From NCBI RefSeq assembly GCF_006337085.1, contig NZ_CP040882.1, positions 1,364,001 through 1,428,000 of the forward strand: DNA of 64,000 bases. Reading direction: 5' to 3'. Positions 51,985 to 60,512 of the stretch are shown piece after piece; position 1 is the stretch's first letter, and every line of letters starts with the position of its first letter. The position numbers and the translations under genes are program-made. The notes beneath the pieces were generated by a model. That model searched no databases. It was not told the DNA's origin and saw only the letters and a list, made by a program, of their open reading frames with translations. The DNA comes from Sutterella faecalis. GTDB lineage: Bacteria > Pseudomonadota > Gammaproteobacteria > Burkholderiales > Burkholderiaceae_F.

Positions 51985-54414
51985 TTAAAACGGGACATCC
52001 TCATCGACAAAGTCGTCGTCATCGTCAAAATCGACGTCGTCTTCAGGGAAGAAGCCGAAGCCGTCGTAATTGAATCTCCGGCGGCCTCTCGAACCGCGCT
52101 TTCCGCCCTTCACCGTATGCCGGGAATAGCTGGAAACGAGCGAAAAATTGATTCTGCGCTCCTCGAGCTCAACGGAATTGAGCCTGACGGAGAGTCGGTC
52201 GCCCAGACGCACCTCCGTCATCTCGTCGTAGGAGGTCATCTTCTTCGCGTTCTCGTCATACTCGTAGTAGCCCCAGCCGAGCTCCGAGATATGAATGAAC
52301 CCTTCGATCGGCATCGCTTCGAGCGTGATGAAGACGCCCGCCGGGCACATGCCGGTGACGACCGCATTGAATTTGCGGCCGACCTTCGAGCGAAGGAACT
52401 CGCACTTCAGGTACTTCATCACGTCGCGCGTTGCATCGTCGGCGCGGCGTTCGGCCGAGGAGCAGATGATGCCGAGCCTCGACCAGACGCGCTTTCTTGC
52501 TTCCGTGCGGCTCAAGGGCTTCGCGGGGGCCGCCGCCTTTTCGTCCGGCCGGGCGCCGAGCTTTCGCGCGTGGTAGCCGCTCATCACCTCCGCGTCGTCG
52601 AATTCCACCACGGGCACGTAGGCGCGGTGCGAGAGAATCCCCTTGATCGTGCGGTGAAGGAGCAGATCCGGATAGCGGCGGATGGGCGACGTGAAATGCG
52701 CGTAGGCGTCGAACTGAAGCCCGAAGTGACCGATGTTGTCGGGCTGATAGCAGGCGCGCTGCATGGTTCTCAGAATCGCAGACTGAATATAGGGTCGGTC
52801 CTTCGTTTCCTCAATCACTTTTGAGAGCGCATGCGCGAGCGTCTCGCGCTCGTTGGACGACTTGAAGGCGATGCCGAAGGACGCGAGGAGGCTCTTCAAT
52901 TCCTGAAGCTTTTTCGGATCGGGCTTGTCGTGAACGCGAAAGAGCGTGAGCTGCTTCTTTTCGAGGACGAACTTCGCCGCGGAAACGTTGGCAACCAGCA
53001 TTGCCTCTTCAATCATGCGGTGCGCGTCATTATGTTCGCGCACGCTGAAGCTCTCGATCTGCCCCTTGCCGTTAAATACCGCCTGCGACTCCTCGGTTTC
53101 GAAGTCGAGCGCGCCGCGCGCGATGCGCTCTGCCTTCAGGGCCTTGAAGAGCGCATGAAGCCGCTCGATTTCGGGGAGCCGCTCGCCGATGGCTTCAAGA
53201 CCCGCAGGCTCCTTCTGAAGCGCGGACCAGACAACGTTGTAGGTGAGCCGCGCATGGGAATGAATGACGCCCGGATAGAACTGATAAGCCATCGTGCGGC
53301 CCTCCGGGCTCACGATGGCGTCGCAGACCATCACGAGACGGTCGACGCCCGGATTGAGGGAACAGAGTCCGTTCGAAAGCTTTTCAGGGAGCATCGGCAC
53401 GACGGATGCCGGGAAGTAGACCGACGTTGCGCGGATCTGCGCATCGCGGTCGAGCGACGTCCCGGGCTTCACGTAGCGGCTCACGTCGGAGATCGCAACG
53501 AGAAGACGCCAGCCGCCTCCGGGAAGGTCGGCGCAGTAGACCGCGTCGTCGAAGTCGCGGGCATCCTCTCCGTCGATCGTGACGAAGGGAAGGTCCGTCA
53601 GGTCGACGCGATTCTGAAGACTCCTGCGGTCCACAACATCGGGGAGCTTCTTTGCTTCCTCGAGCGTCTCGGGACTGAATTCAATGGGAACACCGAACTG
53701 CGCCGAGGCAATTGCCATTTCGCCCAGCGGATCATTCATGGCGCCCACCACCTTGACGAAGCGGGCGTTGAGCTCAACCCGCTCCTCATAGTTGACGGCT
53801 TCACCGGGCGTTTCCGAGTCGGGGAGAAGCTCCACCTCGACCGCGTCCTTCTTAAGATTAACGCCCGGCGGAATTTCGCTGGCCGGCACAGTGAATTCCA
53901 GAGGCGCAAACGCCGAAACCGCCTTCAGATAGACGTATTCGCCGCTCTTTGCAAGGAATTGGCACACCCAGCGCTTCTGCGGCCTGCGAATGAATTTCGA
54001 GAGGCGCCAGCCGGAAATGCTGCGCCTCAGTTCAAACACATCGCCCGGAATGTAGTTGGGCCGGTATGCCGGGAGTGGAATCTCTTCGCCCGCATCGCAC
54101 TGCGGCATCACCGTCATTTTGTCGAGCGTGCGCGCGCCCTGCACCACGCCCGTCGTCGTTTCTGCCTCAGGATTGAGGAACCAGTTCTTCTCGTCCCCTT
54201 TTTCAAAGCCTTCTTCATTGAGACGAACGATCAGCGCATTGGCGACCTCGCTCGCAAATCCGAGCTCGCGCTTCAATTTCTTTTTTGCCTGCGTGTAGCT
54301 CACATCCTCCCTGAGGCCGGCAAGGAATGCCTTTGCCTTCTGGATGTCTTCGGCCGTTACTTCCGGTAGCGGCGCCGGAACCTGAGCTTTAGTGCGGGAC
54401 TTTTTCTTTGACAT
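51985..54414 (-). CDS. rnr: Ribonuclease R
   Basis: RNase R is a processive 3'-to-5' exoribonuclease that degrades structured RNA. The 809-residue protein has a helix-turn-helix/cold-shock N-terminal part, the RNB catalytic domain with TIDGEDARDFDDAVYCADLP (the conserved Asp cluster, about residue 280-295) and MIEEAMLVANVSAAKF, and a C-terminal S1 domain (FNAVVTGMCPAGVFITLEAM). It ends in an Arg-rich stretch and an acidic tail (FPEDDVDFDDDDDFVDEDVP), unlike the Lys-rich tail of E. coli RNase R. The start at 54412-54414 (MSKKKSRTKAQVP) is preferred to a longer frame to 54543. It is followed by rlmB. Confidence 0.95.
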   Translation of the reverse strand: MSKKKSRTKAQVPAPLPEVTAEDIQKAKAFLAGLREDVSYTQAKKKLKRELGFASEVANALIVRLNEEGFEKGDEKNWFLNPEAETTTGVVQGARTLDKMTVMPQCDAGEEIPLPAYRPNYIPGDVFELRRSISGWRLSKFIRRPQKRWVCQFLAKSGEYVYLKAVSAFAPLEFTVPASEIPPGVNLKKDAVEVELLPDSETPGEAVNYEERVELNARFVKVVGAMNDPLGEMAIASAQFGVPIEFSPETLEEAKKLPDVVDRRSLQNRVDLTDLPFVTIDGEDARDFDDAVYCADLPGGGWRLLVAISDVSRYVKPGTSLDRDAQIRATSVYFPASVVPMLPEKLSNGLCSLNPGVDRLVMVCDAIVSPEGRTMAYQFYPGVIHSHARLTYNVVWSALQKEPAGLEAIGERLPEIERLHALFKALKAERIARGALDFETEESQAVFNGKGQIESFSVREHNDAHRMIEEAMLVANVSAAKFVLEKKQLTLFRVHDKPDPKKLQELKSLLASFGIAFKSSNERETLAHALSKVIEETKDRPYIQSAILRTMQRACYQPDNIGHFGLQFDAYAHFTSPIRRYPDLLLHRTIKGILSHRAYVPVVEFDDAEVMSGYHARKLGARPDEKAAAPAKPLSRTEARKRVWSRLGIICSSAERRADDATRDVMKYLKCEFLRSKVGRKFNAVVTGMCPAGVFITLEAMPIEGFIHISELGWGYYEYDENAKKMTSYDEMTEVRLGDRLSVRLNSVELEERRINFSLVSSYSRHTVKGGKRGSRGRRRFNYDGFGFFPEDDVDFDDDDDFVDEDVPF

Positions 54415-54620
54415 GGAAAATGGCTTCTTCTTAAAAATTCTGTGCGGAATGCAATCTAACAGTTTGCGCGCATGCGCGGCATGCCAGGAAACGAAATCTT
54501 CGTCTAGAGATGCATCCGATGACGGTTCGAGGTGCCGTCTCATTTAAGCATCAGACTCATACCCAACGAGAATGAGCACCTCCCAGGAAAGATCAGAACG
54601 CCGAGCTTTTCTTCAGCTTC
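54415..54620. other. Intergenic region between rnr and tRNA-Leu
   Basis: About 200 bp between the divergent rnr and tRNA units with no gene. The rnr promoter presumably lies here; no strong match was identified. Confidence 0.4.
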
Positions 54621-54649
54621 TTGACATTTTCTTTACTCTCTGGCAATAT
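54621..54649 (+). promoter_or_regulatory. Sigma-70 promoter of the tRNA-Leu gene
   Basis: TTGACA (54621-54626, perfect -35), 17-bp spacer and CAATAT (54644-54649, -10 with four of six matches), ending 13 bp before the mature tRNA 5' end. Confidence 0.75.
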
Positions 54650-54662
54650 TCGCTTCCTACCC

Positions 54663-54749
54663 GCCCGGGTGGCGAAATTGGTAGACGCACCAGCTTCAGG
54701 TGCTGGCGGCTTCACGGCCGTGAAGGTTCGAGTCCTTTCCCGGGCACCA
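54663..54749 (+). tRNA. tRNA-Leu (anticodon CAG)
   Basis: An 87-nt class II tRNA with an extra arm. The acceptor stem GCCCGGG pairs with CCCGGGC, followed by discriminator A and an encoded CCA (54747-54749). The anticodon stem CCAGC/GCTGG encloses the loop TTCAGGT with anticodon CAG, and the T-loop is GGTTCGAGTCC. The extra arm GGCTTCACGGCC confirms leucine class. It reads CUG codons. It lies divergently upstream of rnr. Confidence 0.95.
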
Positions 54750-54756
54750 AATACAT

Positions 54757-54797
54757 ATCCCGTACCGTCTCAGGCGGTGCGGGATTTCTTTTTTGTC
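54757..54797 (+). terminator. Rho-independent terminator of tRNA-Leu
   Basis: ATCCCG-ACCG (from 54757) pairs with CGGT-CGGGAT, one bulge each side, followed by TTCTTTTTT. Confidence 0.85.
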
Positions 54798-55082
54798 AAA
54801 TCGATAACGTTGAGAACGCCCTAGCGCGTCTCAAGATGAACCAGTGAAGCCGATATTTTTCGGGGGAGTTTTCGGGGGAGTTTTTTCTTGAGCTTTAGGG
54901 CGGCCACCTTCAAGAAGACTGCTTTGATTGTTAACTTCGCTGCCTTGACCGTGCTGCGGGAAAGGCCGTAGCCTTTCCCTGCCATCCCCGAGCTTCACAC
55001 GCTCCTGTCAATGAGCGCCGGACGTCTGAGAGCTTCTAAAGAGAGCTCTCCAGCGCCGCTCCACACTTGAAACGAACGTTCA
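54798..55082. other. Intergenic region with a 12-bp tandem duplication after tRNA-Leu
   Basis: About 285 bp between the tRNA terminator and the large orphan gene. CGGGGGAGTTTT is repeated in tandem at 54861-54884, followed by more T. This motif resembles sequence often seen where integrases act next to tRNA genes, but no integrase or att-type copy of the tRNA 3' end is seen. No gene is supported. Confidence 0.4.
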
Positions 55083-57755
55083 TCAGGCAAGCCCGACAGG
55101 ACCTTCCTCCTCCGGCAAGGCCGGGCGGAAATCGTCATCGTCAAGCTTCCGGAAGCGTTCTCCATCACGGACAAATATGTCCTCGTAAGCGTCCCTGACG
55201 ACATACTGCAGCGCCGGCTCGAGCACCAGCACCTGCTTTACGGCGACCACCATGCTGTCTCTAGGGTTGAGGATGATGCTCAGCTCAGGATCCTCGCCCT
55301 TGCGGGACGTGAAATAAAGCTGAGTCTCTCCGCTCCCGTGGCGCGACACCGGCATGACCGCCTCAACGGGCATGCCTTTTTCCATCACGGCTCTGTCGAC
55401 AAAGCATCGATCATCTGCGCAAGGGAGTTCGGCCAAAATCTTCGGAACCGCATCCGCCTCAACAAGAGGCTTGGGCGCAGGGAACGCATTCGTGCGGCGG
55501 CGCTTTGCGAGAAGGAAGAAGTCCCTGGGCCTTACCGAGAGCACGCCGTCGACGCCGAACACATCCTCTGCAGTTGCCTCAAGTTCCTTTAAAAAGAGAA
55601 GTGAAGCAAACTGAATGGCTTTTCCATCTTCATCCCAGAGCGGCGCCCTCACGACTTCCTCGTGACGAGAGATCAGCACTTCCGTAAAGGGAAAACCTTT
55701 CACGAGCTTTTCGCCCGTCTTCAATTGAATAACGCCGTATTCGCTCTCCTCAAAGCTTCCGTTGATCAGGTTGGCGGTGATCATTGTTCCTGCCTGCTCA
55801 ACGAAAGCTTCATAGTCCTCTCCGAGATCCCTCTTCTCCATCTGCATGGCGATTTCATAATGACCGGAAGGCTCCGGCTGCCCCGGCCGCAGCCGCAGGC
55901 GCACGCACTCATCGAGATTCGTTGTGAGAATGAACGCGCGCTTCGGATCCGCTTTCGACTCCACGACGATCGCGTTGATGCCGTTATTGAAAACTCGCCA
56001 GGAAAGGATCGGTCCGAGTTCGCGCTCAACCGTCTTGAACCAGGGAAAACCAAAGGCAAGCGGGAGCCTCAGCTCGTTCACCACCGACTGATTGGTCAGA
56101 TTCTCGAACTGCATGAGATTCTGAAGCTTCATCCTCAGGAAGTTGGCGAGCACCTTGTCGCCTCCGGGCGCGTACTGATTGAGCTGGAAGGCTCTCACCA
56201 TGATGCCGACGCGTTCATCCTGCGAAAAAGCGTTCGCTGAGGCATTGAGCTTGAGAAGCTCCACCGCTGCTCGCCACCATTCGATGCCGCGCTCGCGCGG
56301 AGGAATCCCGCAGAGTGCCGCGAAAAGACTTTCGAATGTCTCAGGCGCCGCCGACTCTCCCGCCGTCAGAATCCGGTCCATGATCTCATCGGCCTCACGG
56401 CAGGCCTCTGCGCTCGCGAGCGGCCGCTGAGGCGTGAGGAGCTGGGCGAGCTTCACCACAGCCAGCCCGAGCGCCGTCTCATAGGAGTTATGGTCGAAAA
56501 AGTCGTCCGGATCACGCATATCGGCGATCGTAAAAGGGATGACGCCGGTCCGGACAAATTCATTCCTGAGGCTCCGCTGCACTTCCAGCCAGTTCGAGCC
56601 TTTCATGCATACACCCTGGCGGGGGCGCTTCAATTTCCGGAACTCATCATCGGGAGCTCCGCGAAGAAGGAGGCTCCGCAATTCGATCGCCCAGCGAAGC
56701 GAGGCTTCAAGCGGCGTCAAACCGCGTTCCCCAAGTTCCCGGGAAAGCGCACTAAAGTCCTGAAGGCGAAGCCAGTGGTGAAGTCTCAGGAAGCGCCTCG
56801 CCTCGAGTTCATAGCGGCGGTCAAATTCTTCCTGCGTGACCTCAGGTCCCTTGATTTTTCGCTCCTTTGGACGCCCCTTGAGCTTAAAGAACCCTCTATT
56901 CGGAACAGAAGCTTCACCGGGCATCAGTGCGAGCGCCTCTCTTTCTGCCTTTTCCCAGGATTCGGCGGATCCGTATGCGGGATTCACGGCAGACGCCGTC
57001 AAAAGAACCGTCTGAAGCACGGATTCCTTGCGCTGATTCGCGTCTCCGCCCTCCCGATCGAGGGAAAGAAGGTGCTGAATGCCTTCGAGGATGCGACCCG
57101 AATCGATGAGCCTGAGGCATGTGCCGGCGCTCCCGAGCAAGTCCGGATGATTGAGAATCGTCTCCTTGAGGAGCGGAGAAAAGTCCGCATGTGCGTACCG
57201 CTCGGACTTGAGCTGAGCAGCAAATACCTCGCCGGCCTCCTTTCTGAGGCCGGCCTTCATCAGGCCATCGATAAGCTTTGCAGGCTGTTCAGCCGGAAGA
57301 CCAATACGAATAAAGATGCCGTCGTGCTCACGCTTGAATTCCGCGTAGCGCGTGAGGAGCTCAATATGCTCGTACTCCTTCCGGTCCTCCTCGGAAAGAC
57401 CTTCCGGCGCATGAAAGCGCGTTTCGAAAGCGGTGAGCTTCTCGCGGGCGAGCTGCGGTCTTTGGCAAACGATTTCGCTGTAAATCCGAAGGAGCGTCCG
57501 TTCCTCAGTGCCAATGAGTTCGAGCGATTTGTCGTTGAGACAGGTCCTGAGAGTCTTCAGATCGATCGGCACTCCAGCCTGTCGAAAAGCAACAATGAAG
57601 GCGTATTTAGCGCCGAGGGGCTTTTCTTTTGTCCGCCATTTTCGCCACAGCTTCAGATAGGCCCTGCCCGAATAGACGCCGGGTCTGGGACCATCGGGCA
57701 GCGTGTCTTGCGGGTCGATAACGATATTGCCGCTGTAGGAACGGTTGTATTGCAT
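55083..57755 (-). CDS. Large uncharacterised protein, 890 residues
   Basis: A continuous 890-codon frame with the same high-GC third-position character as its neighbours, which is strong evidence of a real gene, but no family is recognised. It has no signal peptide or membrane helix, so it is probably cytoplasmic. Visible features: an N-terminal basic segment (YLKLWRKWRTKEKPLGAKYA), a helix-rich middle (about residues 100-560) with repeated Leu/Glu/Arg helices resembling alpha-solenoid packing, and a C-terminal beta-rich half (about 580-870), ending in an acidic tail (FRKLDDDDFRPALPEEEGP). The presumed start MQYNRSYSGN has a weak Shine-Dalgarno. An AT-rich promoter-like region precedes it (57780-57960). 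No partner gene is adjacent on the strand; the next gene (NCS1 permease) is terminated before it. Confidence 0.75.
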   Translation of the reverse strand: MQYNRSYSGNIVIDPQDTLPDGPRPGVYSGRAYLKLWRKWRTKEKPLGAKYAFIVAFRQAGVPIDLKTLRTCLNDKSLELIGTEERTLLRIYSEIVCQRPQLAREKLTAFETRFHAPEGLSEEDRKEYEHIELLTRYAEFKREHDGIFIRIGLPAEQPAKLIDGLMKAGLRKEAGEVFAAQLKSERYAHADFSPLLKETILNHPDLLGSAGTCLRLIDSGRILEGIQHLLSLDREGGDANQRKESVLQTVLLTASAVNPAYGSAESWEKAEREALALMPGEASVPNRGFFKLKGRPKERKIKGPEVTQEEFDRRYELEARRFLRLHHWLRLQDFSALSRELGERGLTPLEASLRWAIELRSLLLRGAPDDEFRKLKRPRQGVCMKGSNWLEVQRSLRNEFVRTGVIPFTIADMRDPDDFFDHNSYETALGLAVVKLAQLLTPQRPLASAEACREADEIMDRILTAGESAAPETFESLFAALCGIPPRERGIEWWRAAVELLKLNASANAFSQDERVGIMVRAFQLNQYAPGGDKVLANFLRMKLQNLMQFENLTNQSVVNELRLPLAFGFPWFKTVERELGPILSWRVFNNGINAIVVESKADPKRAFILTTNLDECVRLRLRPGQPEPSGHYEIAMQMEKRDLGEDYEAFVEQAGTMITANLINGSFEESEYGVIQLKTGEKLVKGFPFTEVLISRHEEVVRAPLWDEDGKAIQFASLLFLKELEATAEDVFGVDGVLSVRPRDFFLLAKRRRTNAFPAPKPLVEADAVPKILAELPCADDRCFVDRAVMEKGMPVEAVMPVSRHGSGETQLYFTSRKGEDPELSIILNPRDSMVVAVKQVLVLEPALQYVVRDAYEDIFVRDGERFRKLDDDDFRPALPEEEGPVGLA

Positions 57756-57960
57756 AGGTCGGGGAAAGTCGGATGAAGAAGTTGAGAAGTAACCAATAAG
57801 ACCGCATCACAAAGACTCAGGTGCGGCATGAAAGTCAACTTTTGAGACTATATATCAAGCAATTTCTTTCTTACGTGCAAAGGTATATCGAAAGTAATCA
57901 TACCAAAAAATGATTCTTTATATTGATATGCTTTTCGCCAGACACTTCTTTCTTCAGCCA
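57756..57960 (-). promoter_or_regulatory. AT-rich upstream region of the large orphan gene
   Basis: About 200 bp, the most AT-rich stretch in this part of the window (notably 57840-57960), between the NCS1 gene terminator and the orphan gene start. TATATATC-like and TATATTGATAT sequences could form -10 elements, but no pair with correct spacing was identified confidently. AT-rich upstream DNA may bind nucleoid-associated silencers. Confidence 0.35.
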
Positions 57961-57966
57961 TAAAAA

Positions 57967-58000
57967 AAAGCGCCTGCAGTGTTGGGACTGCAGACGCTTT
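57967..58000 (-). terminator. Terminator of the NCS1 permease operon
   Basis: AAAGCG-CTGCAG (57967-57979, one mismatch inside) pairs with CTGCAG-CGCTTT, and on the minus strand the stem is followed by a run of eight T residues. Confidence 0.85.
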
Positions 58001-58044
58001 CCTTGTTGGTCAGCCTTGAGGACTCAAGGCCTTATCGGGCTCAC

Positions 58045-59499
58045 TCAGCGCGACGTCCTCGTATTGCTTCCGATCTTGAGACCAAAAGTCAGGATCGCAT
58101 AGAGAACCGAGCCGATGATCATGGCCGCCACGAGGCCGATATTGGCGCGGGCGAAGACGCTTCCCTCGGTGCCCTCAGGGAGGAGGAAGCTCACCGCATG
58201 GCCGATCCAGGGGTCGGACGACGTAATCGTGCCGAGACCGATGATGGTCGCGACGAGAAGCGACCCGAAGGCCGTCCAGCGGATCGATTCGCCGCCTTCG
58301 GAAGGCGGAAGCGCGAGATCGGTGTTCCAGCCGAGACGCTTCTGACGAATGAGGTCGACCATCTCAATGGCGCCCCAGGAGCCCATCACGACGGAAATGA
58401 GCGCAAGGAAGGACTGGAAGGTCGAAACGAAGCTGTCCGAAATGAAGAGGAGGTAGTAGGCGCCGAGCGCAATGATGACGCCGTTCAGGATCGTCGTGCC
58501 GAGGCGGCTCATCGGAACGCCCAGCGCGAGAAGCGCAAGGCCCGAGGAGTAGATGCCCGTCATGCCCGCACTGATGAGCGAGATGATGACGATGAAGGAG
58601 AAGGGAACATAGAACCAGAAGGGCAGAATGCCGGTCAAGGCCGCGAGGGGCTCATGGTTCGCTTTCTCAAGGAGCTCAGGGTTGCCGACGGCAAGCATGA
58701 CGCCGAGGATGAGAAGCACCGAAACCGGGAGCGCAATGCCCGTCGTCGTCCAGAAGATGACGCTCTTCGCCTCACTCTTTCTCGGAAGATAGCGTGCGTA
58801 GTCGCCGCCGTAGTTGAGGAACCCGAGACCCACCATCGTCATCGAGAGCACGATGCCGCCGATGAAGGTGGCGAAATTCCCCGAGGGGACGCTGTCGAGC
58901 ACCGAGAAATTGATGTTGGGGATGAAGAAGAAGAGATAAACAATGGTGAAGAGGCCCGTGAGCCACGCAATCACCTTCTCAATCTTGATGATGAGCTGGT
59001 GCCCGTAAATGGCGCCGCTCATGGTGAGAAGAAGAACCACGATGAAGCAGCCGAGCGTGCAGCTCTTCAGGGGCATGCCGTTATCGCCCATGAGGGAGGG
59101 AATGAGGTTGCCCATCACGTCGGCGAGCGTCGTCGTTGCCATCGAGAGGAGCGTCACCTTCCAGCCCATATTGGCGAGGTAGCCGAAGAAGGTCGGGAAT
59201 TTGTTCCCGTGATAGCCGAAGGCAAGACGCGACTGAACGAGCGTGGGAAGGCCCGTGCGGACGCTGCCGACGGCGAGAATGCCCACGAGCGCGCAGGAGA
59301 GGAAGTAGCCGATCACGCCGGCAAGCATGGCCTGCCAGACGGAAAGACCGAGCCCGAACACGTAGATGCCGAGCGTGATGCCGAAAATGGAAATATTCCA
59401 GGAGAACCAGACCGGGAAAAGATCAAAGGGGCGCCCGTAGCGTTCGCTGTCGGGAACCGGATTGACGCCGTTGGTTTCAATGCGGGATGCGTCAGACAT
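58045..59499 (-). CDS. NCS1-family nucleobase/nucleoside:cation symporter
   Basis: A 484-residue inner-membrane transporter of the NCS1 (CodB/PucI/Fur) family with about 12 membrane helices. Family landmarks are the N-terminal soluble lead-in followed by FPVWFSWNISIFGITLGIYV, the Gly-rich QAMLAGVIGYFLSCALVGIL, LGFLNYGGDYARYLPRK (the NCS1 signature around helix 6) and FISDSFVSTFQSFLALISVV. Substrates of the family are purines, pyrimidines, allantoin or vitamins with Na+ or H+. Being followed upstream by a PfkB kinase and an ADP-ribosylglycohydrolase (60-61 kb), it probably imports a nucleoside or related compound handled by them. It is the last gene of the three. Confidence 0.9.
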   Translation of the reverse strand: MSDASRIETNGVNPVPDSERYGRPFDLFPVWFSWNISIFGITLGIYVFGLGLSVWQAMLAGVIGYFLSCALVGILAVGSVRTGLPTLVQSRLAFGYHGNKFPTFFGYLANMGWKVTLLSMATTTLADVMGNLIPSLMGDNGMPLKSCTLGCFIVVLLLTMSGAIYGHQLIIKIEKVIAWLTGLFTIVYLFFFIPNINFSVLDSVPSGNFATFIGGIVLSMTMVGLGFLNYGGDYARYLPRKSEAKSVIFWTTTGIALPVSVLLILGVMLAVGNPELLEKANHEPLAALTGILPFWFYVPFSFIVIISLISAGMTGIYSSGLALLALGVPMSRLGTTILNGVIIALGAYYLLFISDSFVSTFQSFLALISVVMGSWGAIEMVDLIRQKRLGWNTDLALPPSEGGESIRWTAFGSLLVATIIGLGTITSSDPWIGHAVSFLLPEGTEGSVFARANIGLVAAMIIGSVLYAILTFGLKIGSNTRTSR

Positions 59500-59545
59500 A
59501 GTCTTTTTTGTTTCCGAGGGTTGAAGAAAATCGGTATGGGATTAT

Positions 59546-60493
59546 TTACTTCGAATGGAGCGCCTGCAGCGTCCGAAGGTCCGGAGCCGTGGCGGCCCCT
59601 TCCTGCGCCGTCACCCAGCTTGCCACGGCGTTGCCGAGAAGGACCGCTTCGGGAAGAGAAAAGCCGCTCATGAGGCCGGCCAGAATGCCGCCCGCGTGCG
59701 CGTCGCCCGAACCAATGGTATCGATCACGCGCGTCGGGAAGCCCGGCACGCGGACCGTTTTCCCGTCTTCGGCCGTGATGGCGCCATGCGCGCCGTCGGT
59801 GACGACCACGGCGCCGCCCGTCATGCGGGAGAGCTCGCGCGCCGCGTCTTCTGCAGAGGCGCAGGGCGCCAAAATCTGCGCTTCGGCGGCATTCACCTTG
59901 AGAATCGTATTGGCGCAGAGAATATCGGCCATCATGCGCTCAGGGATGCGCCCTGCGCAGGGACCCGGATCGAAAAGAATCTTCGCATCGGGGCGCTTTC
60001 TCGCAAGAAGCTCGGCAATGAACGCTTCGTTGCGGGCATCCGCCTGGTAGCCCGAGAGATAGAAAAGATCCTGCTCCTCAGGCGTCACGGCCTGAAGCCA
60101 GGACGGGCGGAAGCACTTTTCAATCCCCGACATGGAAATGAAGGTTCTTTCGCCTGAAGGCTCCACAAAGGAAAGGCACCAGCCGTTGTCCCCGAGGTCG
60201 GGATAAATGCGCAGCGGATACCCGCGCACGCGGAAGCTCTCGCGCACGCGATCGGCAATCATGCCTTCGCCCACCGGGATCAGAGGCTCAAAGGGGAGCC
60301 CGAGCTTATAAAGCACGTCGGCAGCGTTGTAGGCGCAGCCGCCGACGAGCTGCTGCCGGCTCGTGCCCTCAACGTCTTCGCCCGAGAGCGGAAGACGCGG
60401 CACATGAACGATCACGTCGACAAAGGCGCTCCCGATGATGAGAAGACGCTTTTCGGGCGTGAGTGAGTCGAGGAGCTTCGTAATGCCTCGCAT
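59546..60493 (-). CDS. PfkB-family carbohydrate/nucleoside kinase
   Basis: A 315-residue ribokinase-fold kinase. Signatures: the N-terminal LLIIGSAFVDVIVHV, GGCAYNAADVLYKLGLP (substrate-binding), TILKVNAAEAQIL and the C-terminal anion-hole motif DTIGSGDAHAGGILAGL with the catalytic Asp. It phosphorylates a sugar or nucleoside (ribose, pseudouridine or similar) with ATP; the exact substrate is unknown. GAGGAG lies 6 nt before the ATG. It follows the ADP-ribosylglycohydrolase gene by 19 bp, so the two are almost certainly co-transcribed. The layout resembles E. coli yegV. Confidence 0.92.
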   Translation of the reverse strand: MRGITKLLDSLTPEKRLLIIGSAFVDVIVHVPRLPLSGEDVEGTSRQQLVGGCAYNAADVLYKLGLPFEPLIPVGEGMIADRVRESFRVRGYPLRIYPDLGDNGWCLSFVEPSGERTFISMSGIEKCFRPSWLQAVTPEEQDLFYLSGYQADARNEAFIAELLARKRPDAKILFDPGPCAGRIPERMMADILCANTILKVNAAEAQILAPCASAEDAARELSRMTGGAVVVTDGAHGAITAEDGKTVRVPGFPTRVIDTIGSGDAHAGGILAGLMSGFSLPEAVLLGNAVASWVTAQEGAATAPDLRTLQALHSK

Positions 60494-60512
60494 GCAAGTC
60501 TCCTCTCTTCAA

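Noticed and set aside
54747..54900. tRNA-Leu as an occupied att site for a prophage or island
   Set aside because: No second copy of the tRNA 3' end and no integrase gene were found in the window.
57979..59673. 564-codon plus-strand frame opposite the NCS1 permease
   Set aside because: Glu/Arg/His-rich antisense shadow of a membrane protein gene.
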